From SKKL01 sp046543225 (GTDB taxonomy: Bacteria > Actinomycetota > Acidimicrobiia > Acidimicrobiales > SKKL01), in contig JBKGZW010000075.1 of assembly GCA_046543225.1 (NCBI GenBank), forward strand, positions 1-13,945: a stretch of 13,945 nucleotides of DNA, in the 5' to 3' direction. Numbering within the stretch: position 1 is the first letter of the stretch; every line of letters starts with the position of its first letter. Shown here in pieces: positions 1 to 9,507 of this stretch. The notes under the pieces were generated by a model. It was not told the origin of the DNA and did not search any database. It worked only from the letters and a program-made list of their open reading frames with translations. The position numbers and the translations under genes are program-made.

Positions 1-1502
1 CGCTCCCCGTGACGATGGCGGATCAGCTCTCGAACACCGCCGCGGTGGTCCGGGCGATCCTCGACGGCGACACCGCCAAGGCCGTCGGCGGGGTCGACCC
101 TGCCGACCTCACCGCGGTGGCCGACCTGTTGCGCCACGGTGATCCGCTCACGATCGTGCTCGGCCGGGGCTCGCTGGCCGAGTCCGCCGATCTCACCGTC
201 GACGCTGCCGCGGTGCTCCACGACGCCCTGCCCGAGGCACGCTTCCTGCCTGCGCTGCGGCGCAGCAACGTGTTCGGCGCCCTCGACATGGGCATGGCCC
301 CCGGCCTGCTGCCCGGCCGCGTCGCCCTCGACGAGGGCCGCGACTGGTACGCCCGGCACTGGTCGGACGTGCCCGCCGAACCCGGCTTCGACGCCACCGG
401 CATCCTCACCGCGGCCGCCGACGGCCACATCGACACCCTGGTGCTGCTGGGAGCCGACCCCATCGTCGACTTCCCCGACGCCGACCTGGCCGCCCGTGCC
501 CTCGCCGGTGCGCGCACCGTCATCGCCCTCGACCGATTCGTCACCGAGTCGGTCGCCAAGGCCGACGTCGTGCTGCCGGTCGCCGGGTTCGCCGAGTGCG
601 ACGGAACCACCACCAACCTCGAGGGGCGGGTCAGCAAGGTGGCCAAGCGGGTCACCCCACCAGGGACCGCCCGCTCCGACTGGACCATCGCCGTCGAGCT
701 CGCCGATCGGTTGGGCACCGACCTCGGCTTCGAGTCGGTCGACGCCATCTGGTCCGAGATCGAGCGCCTCTCGCCCGTTCACGCGGGCCTCACCGGGTCG
801 GTGCTGGCCCAGCCCGCCAACGCCGACGGCGTGCTCGCGCCCCCGGCCGAGGCGTCGGTCACCCTGAGCCGCAGCACCGAGGCGGTCGGCGCGGACGCGA
901 GCGACGACGAGACCGCCGCCGACCCCGACCAACCACCGGCCGACCCCGACGCACCCACCGATGCGCCCGCCACCGATGAGGCGGTCGACCCCGCCGAGTC
1001 CGAGACCGACGCCGACGCGGTCGAGGCGGTGGCCGCCGACGTCGAAGCCGAGTCCGAGACCGACGACGACACCGCCCCAACAGCCGACGACCCGTCAGAG
1101 GACCCCTCGGCGGCGACGACGGCCGCACGGCCGAAGCCGATGAGCTTCGTCGCCCCCGAACCGGTGAGCGAGCCCGGACCCGTCGACGCCTACGCTCTGC
1201 GTCTCGTGACCCGCCGCAAGCTCTATGACCAGGGAACGCTGCTGGCCAACTCGCCGTCGCTGGCCGAGCTCGGTCCCGGCGCTCGCGTGGTGCTTCATCC
1301 CGTCGACTTCGAGAAGATCGGCGTGCCCGCAGGCGACGAGGTCAGGCTGACCTCGCCGTCGGGTGCGGTGGTCCTGCCCCTCGATCCCGACTCCTCGGTG
1401 CCCCGTGGTCGGGCCGTCGTGCTCATCAACCAGGGTGCCCGCATCACCGACCTGCTCGACGCCACCAGCGCATCGATCGACGTGCGGATCGAGGTGCCCT
1501 GA
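1..1502 (+). CDS. nuoG: NADH-quinone oxidoreductase subunit G, C-terminal part (5' end outside window)
   Basis: NuoG is the large iron-sulfur subunit of the complex I peripheral arm and passes electrons from NADH toward quinone. The frame is open to the left edge, so the GTG at 9 is probably not the true start; the N-terminal cluster-binding domains must lie upstream. Counting from position 9, residues 1-285 are the molybdopterin-oxidoreductase-like domain (LLGADPIVDFPDADLAARAL at 147-166, DVVLPVAGFAECDGTTTNLEGR at about 186-207). Residues 391-497 match the C-terminal dinucleotide-binding-like barrel (KLYDQGTLLANSPSLAELG). Between them, residues 290-376 are a low-complexity Asp/Glu/Ala/Pro/Thr linker, which is atypical. 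NuoG does not need molybdopterin, so these domains are structural by family knowledge. The TGA stop shares one base with the nuoH ATG (TGATG), implying translational coupling. Confidence 0.93.
   Translation, partial: LPVTMADQLSNTAAVVRAILDGDTAKAVGGVDPADLTAVADLLRHGDPLTIVLGRGSLAESADLTVDAAAVLHDALPEARFLPALRRSNVFGALDMGMAPGLLPGRVALDEGRDWYARHWSDVPAEPGFDATGILTAAADGHIDTLVLLGADPIVDFPDADLAARALAGARTVIALDRFVTESVAKADVVLPVAGFAECDGTTTNLEGRVSKVAKRVTPPGTARSDWTIAVELADRLGTDLGFESVDAIWSEIERLSPVHAGLTGSVLAQPANADGVLAPPAEASVTLSRSTEAVGADASDDETAADPDQPPADPDAPTDAPATDEAVDPAESETDADAVEAVAADVEAESETDDDTAPTADDPSEDPSAATTAARPKPMSFVAPEPVSEPGPVDAYALRLVTRRKLYDQGTLLANSPSLAELGPGARVVLHPVDFEKIGVPAGDEVRLTSPSGAVVLPLDPDSSVPRGRAVVLINQGARITDLLDATSASIDVRIEVP
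993..1064 (+). repeat. 18-bp direct repeat inside the acidic linker of nuoG
   Basis: GCCGAGTCCGAGACCGAC occurs at 993-1010 and again, identical, at 1047-1064, 54 bases apart and in the same codon phase. Each copy encodes AESETD. The surrounding linker is built from similar Ala/Glu/Asp/Thr codons, so it may have expanded by in-frame slippage or duplication. This is a coding repeat, not a mobile element. Confidence 0.85.
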
Positions 1503-2710
1503 TGTGGGGTGATCCGCTGCTCAGCTCCGGCGTCGGACTCGAGGAGGTCCTCATCGTCGCGGTGAAGGCGCTGGTGGTCTTCACGGTCATGGTCCTCGCG
1601 GTCGTGCTGATGATCTGGTTCGAGCGCAAGGTCATCGGCGACCTCCAGAACCGAGTCGGTCCCAACCTGGCCGGTCCGTGGGGCCTGCTGCAGACCCTCG
1701 CCGACGGCATCAAGCTCATCTTCAAAGAAGACCTCATCCCCGACCGCTCCGACCGCTGGGTCTTCGCCCTCGCCCCGTTCCTCGCCCTCGTCCCCGCCTT
1801 CGTCGCGTTCGGGATCGTGCCCCTCGGTGGCGACTTCCAGGATCAGGGCGGTGTGGTCAGCTGGTTCGGTCGCGACACCTACCTGCAGCTCGCCGACCCC
1901 CCGATCGGGATCCTCGTGCTGCTGGCCATGTCCTCGGTCGGCGTGTACGGCATGATGCTGGCCGGGTGGTCGTCGGGGTCGAAGTATCCGCTGCTCGGCT
2001 CGGTCCGGGCCAGCGCCCAGGCGATCTCCTATGAGGCGGCCCTCAGCCTGTCGCTGGTCTCGGTCATCATCGTCACCGGCAGCCTCTCCACCCACGACAT
2101 CGTCGCCAACCAGGCGGGAGAGGGGTTCTTCGGGTTCGTCCCGAGCTGGAACCTGTTGCTCACCGGGGTGGTGCCCTTCGTCATCTTCCTCATCGCCGCC
2201 GCGGCCGAGCTGAACCGCGCCCCGTTCGACCTCGTCGAAGCCGAACAGGAGCTGGTCGGCGGGTTCCACACCGAGTACAGCTCGATCCGGTTCGGTCACT
2301 TCTACCTGGCCGAGTACATGAACCTCATCACCATGTCGGCGATCATGGCCACCCTCTTCCTCGGTGGCCCGACCGGCCCGGTCTTCGGCCCCGGGTTCCT
2401 GCACCCGGTGCTGCCGATCGTGTGGTTCCTGCTCAAGGTGCTGGTGTTCCTGTTCGCCGCGGTGTGGGCCCGCGCCACGGTGCCGCGGTTCCGGTACGAC
2501 CAGCTGATGAGCCTCGGGTGGAAGATCCTGATCCCGCTCTCGCTGGGATGGCTGCTGCTCCTTGCCACCATCCGGGTCGGCGACGACCAGGGGTGGAACG
2601 CCGGGGTCGTCGTGGCCATCTGCATGGCCGTGCTCATCGCCGCCGCCGGGCTCATGGCAGCAGCGCTCGCGGGCGCCAGCAAGGAACGTCTCGCCGAGGA
2701 GGTGAGCTGA
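1502..2710 (+). CDS. nuoH: NADH-quinone oxidoreductase subunit H
   Basis: NuoH (the mitochondrial ND1 counterpart) is the membrane subunit that joins the two arms of complex I and forms much of the quinone chamber. The 402-residue product has about eight to nine hydrophobic helices. Both family signatures are clear: FERKVIGDLQNRVGPN near residues 40-55, continuing to ADGIKLIFKEDLIP at 67-80, and PFDLVEAEQELVGGFHTEYS at 241-260. Conserved acidic residues of the quinone/E-channel region are present (E76, E178 in SYEAALSL, and E246 and E248 in the second signature). The start ATG at 1502 overlaps the nuoG stop by one base. The gene ends one base before nuoI. The C-terminus (about residues 385-402) is a short charged tail. 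Length is within the usual range for actinobacterial NuoH. Confidence 0.97.
   Translation: MWGDPLLSSGVGLEEVLIVAVKALVVFTVMVLAVVLMIWFERKVIGDLQNRVGPNLAGPWGLLQTLADGIKLIFKEDLIPDRSDRWVFALAPFLALVPAFVAFGIVPLGGDFQDQGGVVSWFGRDTYLQLADPPIGILVLLAMSSVGVYGMMLAGWSSGSKYPLLGSVRASAQAISYEAALSLSLVSVIIVTGSLSTHDIVANQAGEGFFGFVPSWNLLLTGVVPFVIFLIAAAAELNRAPFDLVEAEQELVGGFHTEYSSIRFGHFYLAEYMNLITMSAIMATLFLGGPTGPVFGPGFLHPVLPIVWFLLKVLVFLFAAVWARATVPRFRYDQLMSLGWKILIPLSLGWLLLLATIRVGDDQGWNAGVVVAICMAVLIAAAGLMAAALAGASKERLAEEVS
2697..2705 (+). promoter_or_regulatory. Strong Shine-Dalgarno for nuoI
   Basis: AGGAGGTGA matches the 16S anti-Shine-Dalgarno along its whole length and lies 6 bases before the ATG at 2712. It sits inside the last codons of nuoH and fixes the nuoI start. 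Confidence 0.85.
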
Positions 2711-2711
2711 C

Positions 2712-3374
2712 ATGGGCTATCTCGACGGCTTCCGCATCACCCTGAAGAAGCTCTTCGAGAACCGGGTCACCACCCCGTACCCGAAGGAGAAGACCTCCAA
2801 GCCCGAGCGGCTCCACGGGCGCCACGTCCTCAACCGCTACGAGGACGGCATGGAGAAGTGCATCGGGTGCGAGCTGTGCGCCGGGGTGTGTCCGGCCCGC
2901 TGCATCTACGTGCGCGGCGCCGACAACGATCCGGCCGATCCGACCTCGCCCGGCGAGCGCTACGGCTTCATCTACGAGATCAACTACCTGCGGTGCATCC
3001 ACTGCGACCTGTGCGTCGAGGCCTGCCCCACCGAGGCGATCACCGAGACCAAGCTGTTCGAGTTCAGCTTCACCAACCGCCGCGACGCCATCTACACCAA
3101 GGACGAGCTGCTCGTCGACGACGCCGGCCTGCCCCAGCACCTCCCCTGGGAGGACTGGCGGCCGGGCGAAGACGAGCACACCTCGGCGTGGGTGCGGGCC
3201 ACCTCGCCGTCGGGCGACGCCGACTACCTCGGCCGCGTCGCCTGGTCGGGCGAGCTCGGCTACGGGGTGCGCCCGGCCGAAGGCGGCCAGCGGGCCGAGG
3301 CCGAGGAGGCCGAGGCGGCCGGCGCCGACCACGATGGCCACGATGGCCACGACCCGTCCCACGGGGGGCACTGA
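2712..3374 (+). CDS. nuoI: NADH-quinone oxidoreductase subunit I (2 x [4Fe-4S] ferredoxin)
   Basis: NuoI carries the two tetranuclear clusters (N6a and N6b) that relay electrons to N2 in NuoB. Two complete ferredoxin motifs are visible: CIGCELCAGVCP with Cys50, 53, 56 and 60, and CIHCDLCVEACP with Cys95, 98, 101 and 105. The core (residues 1-150) is standard for the family. The rest is an extension of about 70 residues ending in an Ala/Glu-rich stretch and a His/Asp/Gly tail (DHDGHDGHDPSHGGH, residues 206-220, five His). Such a His-rich tail could bind metal ions, but this is inference and it may simply be a low-complexity expansion. The start is fixed by a near-perfect Shine-Dalgarno one gene boundary downstream of nuoH. 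The TGA stop shares its A with the nuoJ ATG. Confidence 0.97.
   Translation: MGYLDGFRITLKKLFENRVTTPYPKEKTSKPERLHGRHVLNRYEDGMEKCIGCELCAGVCPARCIYVRGADNDPADPTSPGERYGFIYEINYLRCIHCDLCVEACPTEAITETKLFEFSFTNRRDAIYTKDELLVDDAGLPQHLPWEDWRPGEDEHTSAWVRATSPSGDADYLGRVAWSGELGYGVRPAEGGQRAEAEEAEAAGADHDGHDGHDPSHGGH
3329..3352 (+). repeat. 9-bp tandem repeat encoding the NuoI His/Asp tail
   Basis: CCACGATGG is repeated in tandem at 3329-3337 and 3338-3346, followed by a partial copy CCACGA at 3347-3352. It is in frame and encodes the HDG repeats of the NuoI C-terminus, so tail length could vary by slippage in steps of three residues. Confidence 0.85.
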
Positions 3375-3943
3375 TGGAGACACTGGTCTTTCTGATCGGC
3401 GCCGCCGTCATCCTCGCCGGATCGGCCGGTGTGGTCCTCAGTGCCAACACCACCCGAGCGGTGCTCAGCCTCATCGGCACCCTCTTTGGCATCGCGGTGC
3501 TCTTCGTCGCCCACGAGGCCCACTTCCTCGCCGCGGTGCAGGTGATCGTCTACGCCGGCGCGATCGTCGTGCTGTTCCTGTTCGTGCTCATGCTGCTCGG
3601 CGTCGACACCGCCGAGGACCTCAGCATCGAGCCCATCGCCGGTCAGCGTCCAGCCGCACTCGCCGGTGGTGGAGTGTTCCTCGCCATGGTGCTCATCGCG
3701 CTCTCGTCGGGGTCCGACGCCGTCACGGGAGTGCGAGGTGCCCTCGATCCCGCCACCGGATCGGCGCCCGACGTGGTCTCGCTCGGACGCAGCCTGTTCA
3801 CCACCCACGTCTTCGCCCTGGAGGCCACCGCCTTGTTGCTCACCATCGCGGTCGTCGGTGCGGTCGTCCTGGTCCGCAAGTCCGAGGGCCCGGCGCCCGA
3901 CGAGCCCGAAGCGGCCGACGACGCAGGAAAGGGGACCGCCTGA
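3374..3943 (+). CDS. nuoJ: NADH-quinone oxidoreductase subunit J
   Basis: NuoJ (ND6 counterpart) is a membrane-arm subunit. Its third helix carries the pi-bulge thought to transmit conformational change during turnover. The 189-residue product has five hydrophobic segments (about residues 3-22, 28-46, 55-76, 95-112 and 144-167). The hallmark third-helix sequence QVIVYAGAIVVLFLFVLML spans residues 56-74, with Tyr60-Ala61-Gly62 at the usual bulge position. The C-terminal 20 residues are a hydrophilic, acidic, Pro/Ala-rich tail. The ATG at 3374 overlaps the nuoI TGA, and the TGA stop overlaps the nuoK ATG (TGATG), so expression is probably coupled in both directions. Longer readings of this frame beginning at 2858 run through nuoI out of frame and are not real. 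Confidence 0.96.
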   Translation: METLVFLIGAAVILAGSAGVVLSANTTRAVLSLIGTLFGIAVLFVAHEAHFLAAVQVIVYAGAIVVLFLFVLMLLGVDTAEDLSIEPIAGQRPAALAGGGVFLAMVLIALSSGSDAVTGVRGALDPATGSAPDVVSLGRSLFTTHVFALEATALLLTIAVVGAVVLVRKSEGPAPDEPEAADDAGKGTA

Positions 3944-4248
3944 TGGAGGTGACCGGGACCTGGTACCTCGTGCTCGCCGCGATGGTGTTCACCATCGGCG
4001 GCGTCGGGCTGCTCGTTCGTCGCAACCCGATCGTGATGTTCATGTGCGTCGAGCTGATGCTCAACGCGGTCAACCTCAGCTTCGTCACCTTCGCCCGAAT
4101 GCTGGGCGACGTCGACGGTCAGACCGTCGTGTTCTTCGTGCTCGTCGTCGCGGCCGCCGAGGTCGTGGTCGGGCTCGCCATCATCGTGGCCATCATGCGC
4201 CGTCGGCCCCACGCCTCCGCTGACGACCTCGCGCTCCTCAAAGGCTGA
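3943..4248 (+). CDS. nuoK: NADH-quinone oxidoreductase subunit K
   Basis: NuoK (ND4L counterpart) is a small three-helix membrane subunit that forms part of the first proton channel next to NuoJ and NuoN. The product is 101 residues, the family's usual length. The two buried glutamates of the family are present: Glu37 in CVELMLNAVNL and Glu73 in AAAEVVVGLAI, matching E36 and E72 of E. coli NuoK. Helices run at about residues 7-25, 29-50 and 61-85, followed by a basic RRR and a short tail. The start shares a base with the nuoJ stop, and a purine-rich stretch (GGAAAGGGGA, 3926-3935) lies at Shine-Dalgarno distance. The stop lies 9 bases before nuoL. The longer frame from 3334 is spurious upstream of 3943. 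Confidence 0.97.
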   Translation: MEVTGTWYLVLAAMVFTIGGVGLLVRRNPIVMFMCVELMLNAVNLSFVTFARMLGDVDGQTVVFFVLVVAAAEVVVGLAIIVAIMRRRPHASADDLALLKG

Positions 4249-4257
4249 CCCTTCACC

Positions 4258-6288
<2,031 letters not shown>

Positions 6289-7908
6289 ATGCCCACCATG
6301 ACCACACTCGCCGCTGCCCAACCGTTCCCGCTGCTCACCTCGCTGGTCGTCGTTCCGATCATCGGCGCCCTCGTCGTGGCGCTGATGCCGGGGCGCAGGG
6401 CCGAATCGCTCCGCCAGGTCGCCGTGGTGGCGTCGGTGGCCACCGCCGCCCTGTCGGCCTACATCCTCGTCTCCTTCGACACCGCCGAGGCCGGGTTCCA
6501 GTTCGTCACCCAGCAGTCGTGGATCGAGAGCCTCGGCATCTCCTGGTCGCTCGGCGTCGACGGGATCTCGCTGTTCCTGGTGATGCTCACCGGGGTGATC
6601 TTCCCGATCGCGCTGCTGGCCTCGTCACCGGGACACGATCCCAAGCCCTACTACGCATGGATCCTCGTGCTCCAGGCGGGGTCGATGGGGGTGTTCCTCG
6701 CCCTCGACCTGTTCCTGTTCTTCGTGTTCTTCGAGATCGTGCTCGTGCCGATGTACTTCCTCATCGGCGGGTGGGGTCACGGCCAGCGGGTCTACGCGGC
6801 CATGAAGTTCTTCCTCTACACGATGTTCGGGTCGGCGTTCATGCTGGTCGGCATCCTCTCGCTGGTGCTGCTCAACGCCCAGGCCACAGACATGGGCGTC
6901 ACCTTCGACATCGTCACCCTCGCCCAGTCCCAGGCCATCGCCACCGAGACGGCCCGCTGGATCTTCCTCGCCTTCGCCATCGCCTTCGCGATCAAGGTGC
7001 CGATCTTCCCGGTGCACACCTGGCTGCCCGACGCCCACACCGAGGCCCCCACCGCCGGCTCGGTCATCCTCGCCGCGGTCATGTTGAAGCTCGGCACCTA
7101 CGGCTTCGTCCGGCTCGGGCTGTTCATGTTCCCCGAGGCCGTGGTCTACTTCGCCCCCGCCTTCGTCACCCTCGGTGTGGTCGGCATCCTCTACGGCGCG
7201 TTCGTCGCCACCATGCAGCGCGACCTCAAGCGCCTCGTCGCCTACTCGTCGGTGGCCCACCTCGGGTTCATCATCCTCGGTGTGTTCGCGCTCAACACCC
7301 AGGGCATCCAGGGTGGCGTCCTCCAGATGGTCAACCACGGCATCTCGACCGGCGCGCTGTTCATCCTCGTCGGGTGGATCTACGAGCGTCGCCACACCCG
7401 CCAGATCTCCGAGCTCATGGGACTCCAGAAGGCCGCCCCGGTCATGGCCGCCGCCTTCACCCTCGTGATGCTGTCCTCGATCGGTGTGCCCGGACTCAAC
7501 GGGTTCGTCGGCGAGTTCCTGGTCCTGCTGGGCGCGTTCGCGTCCAACCGCTGGTGGGCGGTCGTCGCCGCCGCCGGGGTGATCTTCGCCGCCATCTACC
7601 TGCTGTGGGCCTACCAGCGGGTGTTCCACGGCGCCCCCGATCCCGACAACGAGGCCCTCGACGACCTGCGCTGGTCGGAGGGCCTCGTGCTGTTGCCCGT
7701 CGTCGGGCTCATCCTGTTCATGGGCATCTATCCCAAGCCGGTGCTCGAGCGCATGGAGCCGTCGGTCGACGCGCTCGTCACCCACATCGAGACCGAGGTA
7801 CCCCGCTTCAGCGAGCCGGTCGGCACCGTGCTGGCCGACCCGGGTGGCCTCTCCGGGGCCGGTGGTCACGACGATGGCCCCGTCGACGGTGAGGAGGTGG
7901 GCCAGTGA
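6289..7908 (+). CDS. nuoM: NADH-quinone oxidoreductase subunit M (antiporter-like)
   Basis: NuoM (ND4 counterpart) is the middle antiporter-like subunit of the membrane arm. The product is 539 residues, with roughly 14 hydrophobic helices. Channel residues are visible: Glu149 in FFEIVLVPMYFLIGGWG, Lys236 in AFAIKVPIFPVHTWLPDAH and Lys267 in LAAVMLKLGTYGF, matching E144, K234 and K265 of E. coli NuoM. The sequence HTWLPDAHTEAPTAGSV is the family hallmark. The ATG at 6289 directly follows the nuoL TAG; a second in-frame ATG at 6298 would remove only three residues, and nothing in the sequence decides between them. The C-terminus (about residues 514-539) is a hydrophilic Gly/Asp/Glu tail. The stop overlaps the nuoN GTG by four bases (GTGA). 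Confidence 0.97.
   Translation: MPTMTTLAAAQPFPLLTSLVVVPIIGALVVALMPGRRAESLRQVAVVASVATAALSAYILVSFDTAEAGFQFVTQQSWIESLGISWSLGVDGISLFLVMLTGVIFPIALLASSPGHDPKPYYAWILVLQAGSMGVFLALDLFLFFVFFEIVLVPMYFLIGGWGHGQRVYAAMKFFLYTMFGSAFMLVGILSLVLLNAQATDMGVTFDIVTLAQSQAIATETARWIFLAFAIAFAIKVPIFPVHTWLPDAHTEAPTAGSVILAAVMLKLGTYGFVRLGLFMFPEAVVYFAPAFVTLGVVGILYGAFVATMQRDLKRLVAYSSVAHLGFIILGVFALNTQGIQGGVLQMVNHGISTGALFILVGWIYERRHTRQISELMGLQKAAPVMAAAFTLVMLSSIGVPGLNGFVGEFLVLLGAFASNRWWAVVAAAGVIFAAIYLLWAYQRVFHGAPDPDNEALDDLRWSEGLVLLPVVGLILFMGIYPKPVLERMEPSVDALVTHIETEVPRFSEPVGTVLADPGGLSGAGGHDDGPVDGEEVGQ
7892..7899 (+). promoter_or_regulatory. Shine-Dalgarno fixing the GTG start of nuoN
   Basis: AGGAGGTG lies 5 bases upstream of the GTG at 7905, inside the end of nuoM. 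It supports the overlapping GTG start over any internal start. Confidence 0.8.
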
Positions 7909-9470
7909 CTGCCATCGCCACCCAGATCGGCTCGGTCCTCGGCGGCGTGCTCGCCCAGCTCGACGATGGCGCTCCGACGCCACTCGACACTCCCGAGATC
8001 GTGTGGTCGGCGCTGCTGCCGCTGCTGATCCTCGCCGGTGGGGCCATCGTGGTGCTCACCGTGGCCAGCCTCATCCCGTTCATGAAGCGGCCCGGCGCCA
8101 TCACCGCGGTCACCGTCCTGATCGGGGCGGCGTCGCTGGCGGCGTGCGTGCCGGTCTGGCAGCGCGTCCAGGACCCCGACCGTGGCCCGCTCAGCGTCGT
8201 GGCCGGAGCCATCGGCGTCGACGGCTTCACCGTGGTCGCCACCGGCCTCATCGCGGCGTCGGTCATCCTCGGGGCACTGCTCCTGCACGGCTATGTGCGC
8301 CGCGAGGAGATCGACGGTCCCGAGATGTACGTGCTCATGCTCCTGTCCGCCTCCGGCGGGGCGATCATGGCGTCGGCGAACGATCTGATCGTCACCTTCC
8401 TCGGTCTCGAGGCCTTGTCGATCGCGGTCTATGTGATGGCCTCGATGCACCGCAAGCGGGCCGAAGCCCAAGAGGCCGGGTTCAAGTACTTCATCCTCGG
8501 TGCCTTCGCCTCGGCGTTCTTCCTCTACGGCATCGCCATGGTCTATGGAGCGACCGGCTCGACCAACCTCGTCGAGATCGCATCGTTCCTCAGCAGCCAG
8601 ATCCTGTTGACCGACGGCTTGCTCATGGTCGGCATGGCTCTGCTGCTCGTCGGCTTCGGGTTCAAGGTGGCGGCGGTGCCGTTCCACTCCTGGACCCCCG
8701 ACGTCTACCAGGGCGCGCCCACCCCGGTCACCGCGTTCATGGCCTCCGCGGTCAAGGTCGGGGCCTTCGCCGCGATCGTGCGGGTCTTCTACCTCACCCT
8801 GGGTACGCACTCGATCGACTGGCAGCCGGTCATCTACGTGCTCGCGGTGTTGAGCCTGGTCGTCGGAGCGGTGCTGGCGGTGGTGCAGACCGACGTGCGG
8901 CGCATGCTGGCCTACTCGTCGATCAGCCACGCCGGCTTCCTGCTGGTCGGGGTGCAGGCCGCCACCGTCCAGGGTGTCGAGGCGATGCTGTTCTACCTGG
9001 TGGCCTACTCATTCATGGTGATCGGCAGCTTCGGCGTCGTCGGCCTGGTCACCCGACGGGGCGATGCCGCGTCGTCACTCGACGACTTCCGTGGGCTGTC
9101 GCGCAGCCGGCCGGTGCTGGCACTGGCCTTCACCGTGTTCCTGCTCTCGCAGGCGGGAGTGCCCGCCACCTCGGGGTTCTTCGCCAAGTTCTACGTCATC
9201 GGCGCGGCGGTCGACGCCCGCAGCTACTGGCTGGCCCTGGCCGCCATGTTGGCCTCGGTCATCGCCGCGGTGCTCTACCTGAAGATCATCGTGTCGATGT
9301 ACCTCTCCGCCGAGGAGGGGGAGGAGATCGAGGGCCCACGGGTCGCGATCCCGGGCACCGCCGCTGTCGCGCTGGTCGCTGCCATCGCCGTCACCCTGGT
9401 CGTCGGCGTGCTGCCCAACCTGTTGCTCGACCTGCTCCGCGACGCCACGCCGGTCCTGGTGGCGTTCTAG
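7905..9470 (+). CDS. nuoN: NADH-quinone oxidoreductase subunit N (antiporter-like)
   Basis: NuoN (ND2 counterpart) is the antiporter-like subunit nearest the peripheral arm. The product is 521 residues, within the actinobacterial range and longer than the E. coli protein because of an N-terminal extension of about 30 polar residues before the first helix. Channel residues visible: Glu169 in FLGLEALSIAVYVM, Lys194 in GFKYFILGAFASAFFLYG, Lys254 in GFGFKVAAVPFHSWTPDVY and Lys284 in FMASAVKVGAFAA (compare E. coli E133, K158, K217 and K247). The GTG start at 7905 overlaps the nuoM stop (GTGA) and has a strong AGGAGGTG ribosome site. This is the last gene of the nuo operon. No convincing hairpin-plus-U-tract terminator follows in the 37 bases before the next gene. 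Confidence 0.97.
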   Translation: MTAIATQIGSVLGGVLAQLDDGAPTPLDTPEIVWSALLPLLILAGGAIVVLTVASLIPFMKRPGAITAVTVLIGAASLAACVPVWQRVQDPDRGPLSVVAGAIGVDGFTVVATGLIAASVILGALLLHGYVRREEIDGPEMYVLMLLSASGGAIMASANDLIVTFLGLEALSIAVYVMASMHRKRAEAQEAGFKYFILGAFASAFFLYGIAMVYGATGSTNLVEIASFLSSQILLTDGLLMVGMALLLVGFGFKVAAVPFHSWTPDVYQGAPTPVTAFMASAVKVGAFAAIVRVFYLTLGTHSIDWQPVIYVLAVLSLVVGAVLAVVQTDVRRMLAYSSISHAGFLLVGVQAATVQGVEAMLFYLVAYSFMVIGSFGVVGLVTRRGDAASSLDDFRGLSRSRPVLALAFTVFLLSQAGVPATSGFFAKFYVIGAAVDARSYWLALAAMLASVIAAVLYLKIIVSMYLSAEEGEEIEGPRVAIPGTAAVALVAAIAVTLVVGVLPNLLLDLLRDATPVLVAF

Positions 9471-9507
9471 CCGAGCGCGTCGTTCCGCGACCTGTCAGGC
9501 TCGTCCC

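Noticed and set aside
1295..2713. 472-residue minus-strand open frame opposite nuoH
   Set aside because: Antisense shadow of nuoH with low-complexity composition and no recognisable domain.
9471..9507. Possible terminator between nuoN and the hydrolase gene
   Set aside because: Only a 4-base-pair GTCG/CGAC stem can be drawn and there is no U-tract.
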